The notes under the pieces were generated by a model. The model worked only from the letters and a program-made list of their open reading frames with translations, did not search any database and was not told the origin of the DNA. The position numbers and the translations under genes were made by a program. This document shows, piece by piece, positions 8,424 to 16,817 of a DNA stretch of 64,000 bases; positions within the stretch are counted from its first letter, which is position 1; every line of letters starts with the position of its first letter. This stretch comes from Actinomyces johnsonii (GTDB lineage: Bacteria > Actinomycetota > Actinomycetes > Actinomycetales > Actinomycetaceae). The DNA lies in contig NZ_VICB01000025.1 in the NCBI RefSeq assembly GCF_006546835.1, forward strand, positions 1 to 64,000, read 5' to 3'.

Positions 8424-8885
8424 TCAGGAATCGCAGTTCTCGGCACGTGCCGTTCGGGGGAGGGGCCGCCTCACGCATCGGTAGCGGCGGCGCCCCGGCC
8501 AGCGCGAGTCCGACGGCGCAGGACCGATATCGAAGTCGAGCGCCCGGTAGAAGCCGACAGCGTCGTCGTCGGTCTCGGCGACGACCGGCTCAGCCCCGCC
8601 AGCCAGGGCATCGACGAGCACCCGCCCAACCCCGCCGCCACGCAACTCCGGAGCCACGGCGATGTACTCCAGCACGACGCCATCGGGTCGAGACACGTAG
8701 GCAGCTACCGACGTGGGCGCACCCTGCAGACCCGTGCCCACGACCTCCATGAGTGCTAGCTCCTCAGCAATGATCCTGCGCAGCTCGACGACGGGCAGTC
8801 CCGCGGCCTCGCGCATAAGCGCCAGCATTTGCTCACTGGCAAGGTCTTCCCCCACCAGCCGTCTGACCGTCGGTCTCGTCGACAT
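8424..8885 (-). CDS. GNAT family N-acetyltransferase
   Basis: 153-aa protein. It contains the acetyl-CoA-binding segment YIAVAPELRGGGVGRVLVDAL (the R/Q-x-x-G-x-G/A loop as RGGGVG) and the C-terminal VGFYRALDFDIG strand-helix typical of GNATs. The substrate is unknown. The ATG at 8885 (MSTRPTVRRLVGED) is chosen over the upstream in-frame ATG at 8954 because it gives a normal GNAT N terminus. Confidence 0.8.
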   Translation of the reverse strand: MSTRPTVRRLVGEDLASEQMLALMREAAGLPVVELRRIIAEELALMEVVGTGLQGAPTSVAAYVSRPDGVVLEYIAVAPELRGGGVGRVLVDALAGGAEPVVAETDDDAVGFYRALDFDIGPAPSDSRWPGRRRYRCVRRPLPRTARAENCDS

Positions 8886-9135
8886 CCGCGCTCCCTCCGA
8901 GGGCTCGTGATCTCTGAGTGGCACAGCACCTATGGCATCACAGAGCCATTGCATTTTCGCTGGCCAGAGCTAATTTTAGGGATACAGGACCGACCTGCCG
9001 TGCAGGTTGACGGCAACCGGGCAGTACTCCCCATCAACGACGATGGGTGAATTATTGAAAGTACCATAAGAATCCGGCAGGATCTTGCCTGGTTTTACCG
9101 CTCCCCATCATCTCCGCCCCTACGAGGTCACTACC

Positions 9136-9552
9136 ATGCGACTCCTCCCTCCAGTCGTCTTCACTCTCGCCACGACCGTCCTGGTTCTCACCGTCGGCGG
9201 CGGTCTCTTCGGCTGGGAAACCTCCCTCCTGACGCCCCTGAGTCTGTTGACGGTCAGTCTCATTCTCCTTCAGGCCCAGCACGTTCAGCGGGCCGAGCCG
9301 GCCCAGCCCATCCCGGGTCCCTCGGTCCTCGCTCTGAGCGTCATCGGCCTCGGGCTGGCGATCGCCCTGCTCGGCTACGGCTTCTACAACCACGACGCCG
9401 CTGCCGCCGTCAACCTGCCGGCGGCCGGTGTTCTGCTCTACGTCATCATCAGCCAGTACGCCCGCCGCCAGCGCAAGCCCGCCCCGCAGACCGTCTTCGT
9501 GACCACCCCGGAGGCTCCCCTCGCAGAGATCGGCAACAGCCTGCCACAATAA
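9136..9552 (+). CDS. Small membrane protein, paralogue of the 7915-8286 gene
   Basis: 138-aa protein with four hydrophobic stretches (MRLLPPVVFTLATTVLVL…, LLTVSLILLQAQH, VLALSVIGLGLAIALLGYG, LPAAGVLLYVIISQYA) and a short polar C-terminal tail. It shares arrangement and the LLQAQ motif with the protein at 7915-8286. The start at 9136 is the Met equivalent to the paralogue's, with a similar GAGGTC upstream. It ends 5 bp before purB, so the two may be cotranscribed. Function unknown. Confidence 0.6.
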   Translation: MRLLPPVVFTLATTVLVLTVGGGLFGWETSLLTPLSLLTVSLILLQAQHVQRAEPAQPIPGPSVLALSVIGLGLAIALLGYGFYNHDAAAAVNLPAAGVLLYVIISQYARRQRKPAPQTVFVTTPEAPLAEIGNSLPQ

Positions 9553-9557
9553 GTGGC

Positions 9558-11003
9558 ATGGTCGATCTCTCCACCGTCTCCCCCGCCATTGCCCTGGGCC
9601 CCCTGGACGGCCGCTACCGCGCCGTCGCGGCCCCATTGGTCAACCACCTCTCCGAAGCCGCCCTCAACCGGGCCCGCCTGCAGGTCGAGGTCGAGTGGCT
9701 CATCCACCTCACCGACGGCGGCATCCTGCCCGGCGCCCCCCGTCTGAGCGAATCGGAGAGGGCCTACCTGCGCGGCGTCGTCGAGGACTTCGGGGCCGAA
9801 GAGATCGCCGAGCTCGGCGCCATCGAGGCAGAGACCCGCCACGACGTCAAGGCCGTCGAGTACCTGCTCAAGCGGCGTCTGGCCGCGGCCGCACAGTCCC
9901 CCAGCGTCGTCGGCGCCGACGGCGGCCCCACCGTGCTGCCCACGGTCGGCGAGATCGTCCACATCTTCTGCACCAGCGAGGACATCAACAACCTCTCCTA
10001 CGCCCTGACCATCCGCGCCGCCATCGAGCAGGTGTGGCTGCCGGCCGCCCGCGGCCTGGTCGAGGACCTGGCCGCCATGGCCCACGAGTACGCCGACGCC
10101 GCCATGCTGGCGCGCACGCACGGCCAGCCGGCCACCCCCACCACGCTCGGCAAGGAGCTGGCGGTCCTGGCACATCGCCTGCGCCGTCAGGTGCGCCGTG
10201 TCGAGGCCACCGAGTACCTGGGCAAGATTAACGGCGCCACCGGCACTTTCGGCGCGCACGTCGTCTCCGTTCCGGGCGCCGATTGGCAGGCGGTGGGCCG
10301 CGGCTTCGTCGAGCACCTGGGGCTGACCTGGAACCCGCTGACCACTCAGATAGAGTCCCACGACTGGCAGGCCGAGCTCTACTCCGACGTCGCCCGCTTC
10401 AACCGGATCGCCCACAACCTGGCCACCGACGTGTGGACCTACATCTCGCTGGGCTACTTCCACCAGCGCCTGAGCGCGCAGGGCTCCACCGGCTCATCGA
10501 CCATGCCGCACAAGGTCAACCCGATCCGCTTCGAGAACGGGGAGGCCAACCTGGAGATCTCCTGCTCGCTGCTGGACACGCTGGCCACCACGCTCGTCAC
10601 CTCCCGCCTCCAGCGCGATCTCACCGACTCCACCACGCAGCGCAACGTGGGGGTGGCCCTGGGGCACTCGCTGCTGGCCGTGGACAACATCCGTCGGGGC
10701 TTGGCCGGGCTCGACGTCGACCGCGCTCGCCTGGAGGAGGACCTGGAGGCGACCTGGGAGGTGCTCGGCGAGCCCGTCCAGCAGGCCATGCGGGCGGCCG
10801 CCGTCGCCGGGGCCACCGGCATGGCCGACCCCTACGAGCGCCTCAAGGAGCTCACCCGTGGCAAGAAGGTCACGCCCGAGGGGATGCGCGAGTTCATCTC
10901 CGGGCTCGGCATGCCCGACGACGTCGAGGCGCGACTGCTCGCCCTGACGCCCGCCACCTACACGGGCCTGGCCGCCAAGCTCGTCGCCCACCTGGACGAC
11001 TGA
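9558..11003 (+). CDS. purB: Adenylosuccinate lyase
   Basis: 481-aa fumarase/aspartase-superfamily enzyme. The signature loop SSTMPHKVNPIRFENGEANLE, the LGPLDGRY N terminus and CTSEDINNL / ARTHGQPATPTTLGKE blocks identify the E. coli-type PurB. It removes fumarate from SAICAR and adenylosuccinate in purine synthesis. The full-length, intact frame begins five bases after the upstream membrane protein gene. No other pur genes are in the window. Confidence 0.95.
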   Translation: MVDLSTVSPAIALGPLDGRYRAVAAPLVNHLSEAALNRARLQVEVEWLIHLTDGGILPGAPRLSESERAYLRGVVEDFGAEEIAELGAIEAETRHDVKAVEYLLKRRLAAAAQSPSVVGADGGPTVLPTVGEIVHIFCTSEDINNLSYALTIRAAIEQVWLPAARGLVEDLAAMAHEYADAAMLARTHGQPATPTTLGKELAVLAHRLRRQVRRVEATEYLGKINGATGTFGAHVVSVPGADWQAVGRGFVEHLGLTWNPLTTQIESHDWQAELYSDVARFNRIAHNLATDVWTYISLGYFHQRLSAQGSTGSSTMPHKVNPIRFENGEANLEISCSLLDTLATTLVTSRLQRDLTDSTTQRNVGVALGHSLLAVDNIRRGLAGLDVDRARLEEDLEATWEVLGEPVQQAMRAAAVAGATGMADPYERLKELTRGKKVTPEGMREFISGLGMPDDVEARLLALTPATYTGLAAKLVAHLDD

Positions 11004-11027
11004 GGGGCCGTCAGCCGTCCGGTCGAC

Positions 11028-11173
11028 GGCCCCGGAGCCGCCGGCCGGCATCCCCTTCATGGACACATGACGTCCTTCATCGACACTCATGATCACTCAT
11101 GGACACTTACGAACCCTTCATCGACACCTCATAGACACTTTATGCACACTCTGGAGCCCTTCATCGACATTTC
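11028..11173. repeat. Array of short TTCATnGACA direct repeats upstream of the Schlafen-like gene
   Basis: The unit TCATnGACAC or close variants occurs about seven times in this interval (CTTCATGGACAC, CTTCATCGACAC, CTCATGGACAC, CTTCATCGACAC, CTCATAGACAC, TTTATGCACAC, CTTCATCGACAT). A similar cluster follows the gene at 12925-12995. It could be an iterated operator or the ends of a mobile unit. Confidence 0.65.
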
Positions 11174-12889
11174 ATGTACAATCGACACGTGATTGTCGAT
11201 CTGACTGACCTCACGGAAGCCCTCGCGCGTTTGGCGCTGGAGGGCGGCGACTGCCTTGAGATCGAGGCGAAGACGTTCTCCGAGTACTCCCGCAGCGCCC
11301 TCGGTCCCACACTGTCGGCCTTCGCGAATCTTCCTGGAGGCGGCACCATCCTCCTAGGCGTCAGCGAGGACCCGGTTTCCGTCGTCGGAGTCCAGGACCC
11401 GCACAAGCTCCAGCAGACCCTCATCTCACAGGCCCGTCAGGGCTTCTCCACCGAGATCGCTGTCGATACGCACGCCATCGCCATTGAAGGCAAGACCGTC
11501 ATCGCCGCCAACGTTCAGGAAGCTCCCGTCAACAGCAAGCCATGCCGGTGGAAGGAGACGGGGGCGGCGTACCTCCGCCAGTACGACGGCGACTACCGCA
11601 TGTCGCAGCAGGAGGAGCAGCAGCTCCTTCTGCGCCACCAACGTCCCCGGCAGGACTCCGTTGCCGTTCCCGGCACCTCCGTGGACAGCCTCGACAAGGC
11701 TCTGGTTCAGCGCTTTCTCCGAGCGGTTCGCACCGGCTCCACCGCGCTCAGCGGCCAGTCGGATACGGAGGTCCTCCTCAACTTGAACATCCTCACCGAG
11801 GACGGAGAGGCGACCCGGGCAGGGCTGTACGCGCTGGGCCGTTATCCGCAGAGGCAGTTCCCCGGCCTGTCCATCACAGCCGCCGTCACCGACGCGAACG
11901 ACGCAGTCAGGGCAACGGATCGACTCACGATCGCCGGCCCCCTGCCGCAGATGCTCACCGACGCCGTCGACTGGGTCGCACGCACCACACAGACACGCAT
12001 CCGATTCGGGGATGACGGACATGGTCGCGATGATCATGAGTTCCCACTCATCGCGGTTCGTGAGCTCATCGCCAACGCTCTCGTCCACCGAGACCTCTCC
12101 GAGCCCGCGCTCTCGAAAGGGATTGAGATTCGTCTGCTGCACGACCGCCTCACCATCTCCAGCCCAGGTGGTCTGTGGGGGCTGAGCGTGGATCAGCTCG
12201 GTACACGCGACGGGAAGTCTGCGGTCAACGAGCACCTCTACACCATCTGCACCTTCGCCACGGACTACGAGGGACGGCGCGTGATCGAAGGCTTGGGCTC
12301 CGGTATTCGGGAGGTCCGGCGCGCCCTGCTAGAGGCGGACATGGAGCCCGTTCGCTTTCAGGACACCGGCGTGCGCTTCACTGCTCTGCTCCCCCGAAGC
12401 GCCCTCCTCTCACTCGAGGATCTCACCTGGCTGTCCGATCTTGAAGCCCACGGCCTCGGCGTCGAGCAACGCCACGCACTGGTCGAGATGCGGCACGGAA
12501 AGTCATGGACGAACTCCTCCTATCGCTATCGCTTCGGCTGCGACTCCCAGCAGGCCCGTCGTCAGCTCCAGGAGCTGGTGAACCGGGGCTACGCCGAGGC
12601 CCGGGGACAACGCGGCTCCACCTCCTACGTCCTGGCCTCCGACGGCGCCCGGCCGGCTTCCGGCGCCACAGACATCACTGTTCCCGCAGAGATCTCCGCC
12701 CTGACCACCAATGCGCCCGCCGTCTGGACCAGTCTTGAGGCCGGGCCGCGCACGCGCCAACAGATCGTCGAGGCCACACGCCTGTCCCCACGCCAGGTGA
12801 CGTACGCGCTCAAACATCTCGAGGAGGCCGGATTCGTTCAGAAGGACGGCCGTCGGGGTGACACCACCACCACGTACCACCGCGCCTGA
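11174..12889 (+). CDS. Schlafen/AlbA_2-type ATP-binding DNA-binding protein
   Basis: 571-aa predicted regulator of the COG2865 type. The N-terminal AlbA_2/Schlafen-like domain (about 20-150) has CLEIEAKTFSE and SAFANLPGGGTILLGVSED. The middle domain has a GHKL-like ATPase core, AVRELIANALVHRDLS and LTISSPGGL…EGLGSGI. C-terminal winged-helix segments (SCQQARRQLQELVNRG-like, then RQIVEATRLSPRQVTYALKHLEEAGF) would bind DNA. Family members are annotated as transcription regulators or phage-defence-associated proteins; the true role is unknown. An in-frame GTG at 11189 is an alternative start. An inverted repeat ACAATC-7 bp-GATTGT overlaps the start region, and direct repeats flank both sides, which suggests autoregulation. 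Confidence 0.7.
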   Translation: MYNRHVIVDLTDLTEALARLALEGGDCLEIEAKTFSEYSRSALGPTLSAFANLPGGGTILLGVSEDPVSVVGVQDPHKLQQTLISQARQGFSTEIAVDTHAIAIEGKTVIAANVQEAPVNSKPCRWKETGAAYLRQYDGDYRMSQQEEQQLLLRHQRPRQDSVAVPGTSVDSLDKALVQRFLRAVRTGSTALSGQSDTEVLLNLNILTEDGEATRAGLYALGRYPQRQFPGLSITAAVTDANDAVRATDRLTIAGPLPQMLTDAVDWVARTTQTRIRFGDDGHGRDDHEFPLIAVRELIANALVHRDLSEPALSKGIEIRLLHDRLTISSPGGLWGLSVDQLGTRDGKSAVNEHLYTICTFATDYEGRRVIEGLGSGIREVRRALLEADMEPVRFQDTGVRFTALLPRSALLSLEDLTWLSDLEAHGLGVEQRHALVEMRHGKSWTNSSYRYRFGCDSQQARRQLQELVNRGYAEARGQRGSTSYVLASDGARPASGATDITVPAEISALTTNAPAVWTSLEAGPRTRQQIVEATRLSPRQVTYALKHLEEAGFVQKDGRRGDTTTTYHRA

Positions 12890-12924
12890 TGGGCTCGCCC
12901 GCCGAGCTCGTCGCCCACCTGCCC

Positions 12925-12995
12925 GACGACAGCCCCTTCATGAACACCTCATATACACTCCAGAGCCCTTCATGGACACTCTATGAACACCTTGG
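12925..12995. repeat. Second TTCATnGACA repeat cluster, downstream flank
   Basis: This interval repeats the upstream motif (CTTCATGAACACC, CTCATATACACT, CTTCATGGACACT, CTATGAACACC). The 16-mer GAGCCCTTCATSGACA occurs in both clusters, at 11154-11169 and 12963-12978, so the gene is bracketed by direct repeats. Confidence 0.6.
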
Positions 12996-13023
12996 CGCTT
13001 CAGAGGCAGAGCGACGCTCGTGG

Positions 13024-14178
13024 TTACCCGGCAGCGGCTGAGGGCTGGGCCGGGGGCGCGGCGCCCCCGGACAGAAGCTGGCGGGCGCACAGCCCGGCGA
13101 TGCACTCCTCGGCCGGGTTGAGACCGAGCCGGTTGACGTCGATGTGCAGCAGATCCAGGGCCCGGCGTCCGTCGGTCCCCGCGCCCATGGCCCCGATGGC
13201 CCGCCCGGCGTCGTCGGCCAGCTCGCCGAGGGCCCCGGCCGCCTTGCTCCAGGACGGAATCTCGTCGAACTGGAACTCGATGACCTCCAGCAGCTGTTGA
13301 ACGATCGGCCCCAGGGCACTGCCGTCACGCAGATGCGCGGGCAGGCGAGAGCCCCACATCCGCAGGTGCGCGGACAACAGCTCGGCCTCGGGCAGCGGCG
13401 CGCTGCGGGCCGCCAGCGCCAGGAAGCGCGCCGCCAGGGCCGCCCGCGGCACCGGTCGGGGAATCTGCCAGATCTGGTGATCCAGGCACCACCGGCTGGA
13501 TAGGTAGAAGTGGCGTTCGGCCTCCTCGACCCCGGCCACGCCCCCGTACTTGTCGTATTCGGGGCCGTAGACGCCGAAGGCGATCCCGGGCCGGCTGGCG
13601 CCGATTCCCCCGGTCATCGGGTCGGAGACCAGGCGCTCGACCGTGCGTGCCTCGGCTCGCCGGGCGACGGCGCCCAGCTCGCGCATGCTCGCATAGGCGT
13701 CATCCAGGACGCCCTGAACGGCCTTGAGCCGCAGTCGGATGTGGTGCCCGCGCAGGTCGACGAAGCGCAGGAAGTGCGCTGAGCGAATGTCCCACTGTCC
13801 GCGGGCCCGAGCCAGCCACTGGGCGATCTCGGGCAGCAGGGCGTCGGTGTCGTCCCCGCCGGCGCAGTAGATTCGCGCGTACAGCCAGCCGACGTCCTCG
13901 ACCTGGTTGACCAGTGCCGATCCCCGCTGGCGCACCGAACTGTGCTGGGCGCGCAGGCTGCCGAAGTCGGCGGCCGCCATCTCCAGGGGCTGGATCCCCG
14001 GGATCGAGGCCCCAACCTGCGGAGATGCGTCTGCTTGGCCGCCCTGGACCGAGGGCTCGCCCGGCTCTCCCGCCCGCGAGCGCCCGCCGAGCCAGCGCAG
14101 GCGCCGGGAGCGGGTGAGTCGGCTGGGCTGGTTGCGCTGGTCGCGTCTGCTGGACTGGGCTTCGTCGCGCGTGCTCAT
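13024..14178 (-). CDS. SpaB_C / thiopeptide-type bacteriocin biosynthesis domain protein
   Basis: 384-aa protein of the thiopeptide-type biosynthesis domain family (the stand-alone C-terminal domain of LanB dehydratases). Diagnostic blocks are WLYARIYC, RSAHFLRFVDLRGHHIRLRLK, FGVYGPEYDKYGG and EEAERHFYLSSRWCL. In goadsporin- and thiopeptide-type systems such a protein either eliminates glutamate from glutamylated Ser/Thr to make dehydroalanine or forms the [4+2] pyridine. Only one copy is present here, so elimination is more likely. The N-terminal ~75 residues are Arg/Gly/Gln rich and atypical. It overlaps the LanB N-domain gene by ATGA, so the two are coupled; it is the last gene of the cluster. 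Confidence 0.8.
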   Translation of the reverse strand: MSTRDEAQSSRRDQRNQPSRLTRSRRLRWLGGRSRAGEPGEPSVQGGQADASPQVGASIPGIQPLEMAAADFGSLRAQHSSVRQRGSALVNQVEDVGWLYARIYCAGGDDTDALLPEIAQWLARARGQWDIRSAHFLRFVDLRGHHIRLRLKAVQGVLDDAYASMRELGAVARRAEARTVERLVSDPMTGGIGASRPGIAFGVYGPEYDKYGGVAGVEEAERHFYLSSRWCLDHQIWQIPRPVPRAALAARFLALAARSAPLPEAELLSAHLRMWGSRLPAHLRDGSALGPIVQQLLEVIEFQFDEIPSWSKAAGALGELADDAGRAIGAMGAGTDGRRALDLLHIDVNRLGLNPAEECIAGLCARQLLSGGAAPPAQPSAAAG

Positions 14179-16817
14179 GCCATTCCTCCCAGGTCCTTGG
14201 GCCACTGCAGCCCCACCAGGTACTCGGCCACGGTCGGCTCGCCGTCCTGCGTGAGTCCCAGGGCCTCGCCTCGGGCCGGAAGGGCCTCGACGAAGCTGAT
14301 GTGTGCGGCGTCGGGATCGATCCACCCTCGCAGCGCCAGCAGCGAGACCGGCGAGCTCAGGTCCACGTAGCGGGGCTTGTGCTGGTCGAAGGTGGCTCCC
14401 TGGGAGGGCATGTGCTGGTGGACGAAGACCTCCACCGGAATCCCCCACTGCTTGCGCAGGTCGTCCATGTGCAGCAGGGTCGTGGTCAGGTCGCGGTCCA
14501 TGAGCGGGGCGATCTGGGCGGCCGGGAAGGTCCAGGACTCGCGCCGTGTCACCAGGCGGCCGGCCACGGCCCGCTCGGAGTGCATGACCTCGTCGGGAAG
14601 AGGACCGTTCAGGTCACGACGCCGGCTGGTCCAGTGGTCCGCGAACGGGGGCAGCCGGGACCACGGATCGCTCAGCAGCACCAGCCAGGACAGGTAGCCG
14701 CCTAGGAGGTACTGGGGGGTCAGACCCAGGTAGGCCAGCCCCACGGGGCCGGCGTCGTCGGCCAGGAACAGGGTATTCGTGGCTGGGTCGTGGACGAGCC
14801 GCAGGGAGCTGAGGGGGACCATGTCCGGCGCGCCCGGCTCACCGGGTAGGCCCAGCGGCGGCAGAAGCCCGCAGGAGACGGCCTGGCCGGTGTTGCACTC
14901 GGTGCTGGCCTGGATCTCCAGGACCCGCTCGGTGCCCCAGGCGGTGCGGATCCGCGTGGCCAGGCGCTCCCGGAAGCTGGAGCCCAGGAGCCGGTGGAAG
15001 CGGGCCTGGAGCGAGCCGTTGGCGTTGGTGAAGGCGTTGACGACGGTCAGTCCTCCGCCGGCGGCATAGGTCCGGACGCTGGGGGCCACGGGCTGGAGGA
15101 AGGCACCCAGGTGCCTCGGGGAGCCGGAGAGCCCACCGGGCAGGGCGGCGCGCTCCGTATCGGGACCGGCGGCGTAGTCGAGCCCGGCGGCGCGCAGCAT
15201 CTCCTCGTCGCCGTCGGGGGCGTGGGCGAGGGTCATGAAGAAGGCCAGCGGGTCCTTGCACACCCCACCGCTTCCGAACAGTGAGACGAACCGGGTCACC
15301 ATGAGGTCGTAGATGTGGGAGCGGGCCACCCAGGGGTCGGCGAGCTCGCCGAGGACCTGCACGTCCTGGGCGAAGGGGGCGTCGTCGAGGGGATCAGTCC
15401 AGCTGCGGACGGCCTCGCGGTCCTCGTAGAGGAAGCCGCTGGGGCGCTCGCCGAGCTCGCCGTCGGGGAAGACGCGCTCGGCCAGCCGCACCGTGCGGTT
15501 GAGGAGCTCGGCCCGGGTGGGCCCGTCGGCGGCGCCAATGGCCTCGTCGAGCCGGGCCAACCAGGCCAGGTCCTCGCCCCACTGGCGCTGCTGGTCCGGT
15601 GAGAGCGTGGCGGCCAGCAGCGGGAAGGGGTTCTCCCCTCGGTACCAGGGCACCCGCGGCACGACGGCGCCCGAGGCCAGCAGCCGCTCCAGGCGCAGGC
15701 GGGGGTCGGCCCCGCCCACGCGCTCGCAGGCATCGCGCACACTGAGCACGGCGTGCATGCCGCCGCCGGTCAGGGCGTCGTGGGTCCCCTGGAGCCAGCG
15801 GGCGGGCTGGACGGTCTCCTGGCGGAAGACCATGCCGTTGCCGTACTCGTGCTCGCCGATGACGGTCAGCGTCTCCGCCTCCGGTTCGGCGGGCGGGTGC
15901 TGCCCGTATGCATTGGCCGCTCCCCCGCCGGAGCCGGCGCTGAAGGCCCGGCGCACGGGGGCGGGCTCGAGGTAGAGGGCGCCGTCAGACGCCAGATCCT
16001 GGGCGGTGGCGCTCAGAATGCGGTAGGCCAGGTGGGTCGCCACCATGCGGTGGCTGCGCCCGGCAGCGGGCTGGCCCGCCTCGTTGACGGTGGTCAGTCC
16101 CGAGAAGGGGCTGGTCTTGAGGGCGGCCCGGGTGGCCAGGGTGTAGAGAGTGCGCAAGACGCGGGGATCCTCGAGCCTACGACCGCGGGAGGCCAAGGTG
16201 GAGATGAGCGCAGGAGCGGCGATCGCCAGGGCCTCCTGGTAACCGGGCTCATCGAGACCGGCCGCCAGCAGCTCGCGGCTGCGATCGAGGTCGACGTCGA
16301 CGAGGACGGCCAGACGCCCACGGGTCTCCTCCTTGCGGGCCACCAGGGCATCCCAGCGCTCCAGCAGCGCGCGGAGCTCAGTGGGTAGGGCAGCCAGGAC
16401 CTCCTCGGACAGGCCGGTGGCCCGCCCCTGGAAGACTCGGCGCTTGGCGCGCAGGACCAGGCGGCGCTCGGTCTTGGCCAGGGTGGGGATGAGCTCGTAG
16501 AGCGGGTCGAGCAGCTGGTTCGCGGCGCCGTCGAGCACCTCGTCGAGCCGGCGCAGGTACTCCAGGTTACCGGTGACGGCAGCGGTGGTCTCGGGGACAG
16601 CCCGCACGGGGAGCCCGCCCAGGCGCACGAGGGTCGGCAGGGCCACGGCGGGCTGGGCCAAAGCCGGAGGTTCCGGCGCCGGTACCGGTACCGGAGCTGG
16701 TACGGCGGAAGACGGAGCGGATAGGACGGGCTCCCCGGGGGTCACGGCGGATGTGGAGTGCGGCTGTGGCTGTCGGGATGGGGAGGCACCGGTACGGGAA
16801 AGAACCGGCTGCGTCAT
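14175..16817 (-). CDS. LanB-type (tRNA-Glu dependent) lantibiotic dehydratase, N-terminal glutamylation part
   Basis: 880-aa protein of the Lant_dehydr_N type. After a ~65-residue Pro/Ala linker come blocks typical of LanB/TclK enzymes: LVLRAKRRVFQGR, the TSPFSGLTTV motif, HEYGNGMVF, and a C-terminal part with the HQH…KPRYVDLSSP region. These enzymes use glutamyl-tRNA to glutamylate Ser/Thr of the precursor before elimination by the partner protein. The frame is open another 260 codons upstream, but that is the shadow of the M50 protease gene; the ATG at 16817 overlaps the protease stop by ATGA. It lacks the elimination domain, which is encoded by the next gene. Confidence 0.85.
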   Translation of the reverse strand: MTQPVLSRTGASPSRQPQPHSTSAVTPGEPVLSAPSSAVPAPVPVPAPEPPALAQPAVALPTLVRLGGLPVRAVPETTAAVTGNLEYLRRLDEVLDGAANQLLDPLYELIPTLAKTERRLVLRAKRRVFQGRATGLSEEVLAALPTELRALLERWDALVARKEETRGRLAVLVDVDLDRSRELLAAGLDEPGYQEALAIAAPALISTLASRGRRLEDPRVLRTLYTLATRAALKTSPFSGLTTVNEAGQPAAGRSHRMVATHLAYRILSATAQDLASDGALYLEPAPVRRAFSAGSGGGAANAYGQHPPAEPEAETLTVIGEHEYGNGMVFRQETVQPARWLQGTHDALTGGGMHAVLSVRDACERVGGADPRLRLERLLASGAVVPRVPWYRGENPFPLLAATLSPDQQRQWGEDLAWLARLDEAIGAADGPTRAELLNRTVRLAERVFPDGELGERPSGFLYEDREAVRSWTDPLDDAPFAQDVQVLGELADPWVARSHIYDLMVTRFVSLFGSGGVCKDPLAFFMTLAHAPDGDEEMLRAAGLDYAAGPDTERAALPGGLSGSPRHLGAFLQPVAPSVRTYAAGGGLTVVNAFTNANGSLQARFHRLLGSSFRERLATRIRTAWGTERVLEIQASTECNTGQAVSCGLLPPLGLPGEPGAPDMVPLSSLRLVHDPATNTLFLADDAGPVGLAYLGLTPQYLLGGYLSWLVLLSDPWSRLPPFADHWTSRRRDLNGPLPDEVMHSERAVAGRLVTRRESWTFPAAQIAPLMDRDLTTTLLHMDDLRKQWGIPVEVFVHQHMPSQGATFDQHKPRYVDLSSPVSLLALRGWIDPDAAHISFVEALPARGEALGLTQDGEPTVAEYLVGLQWPKDLGGMA

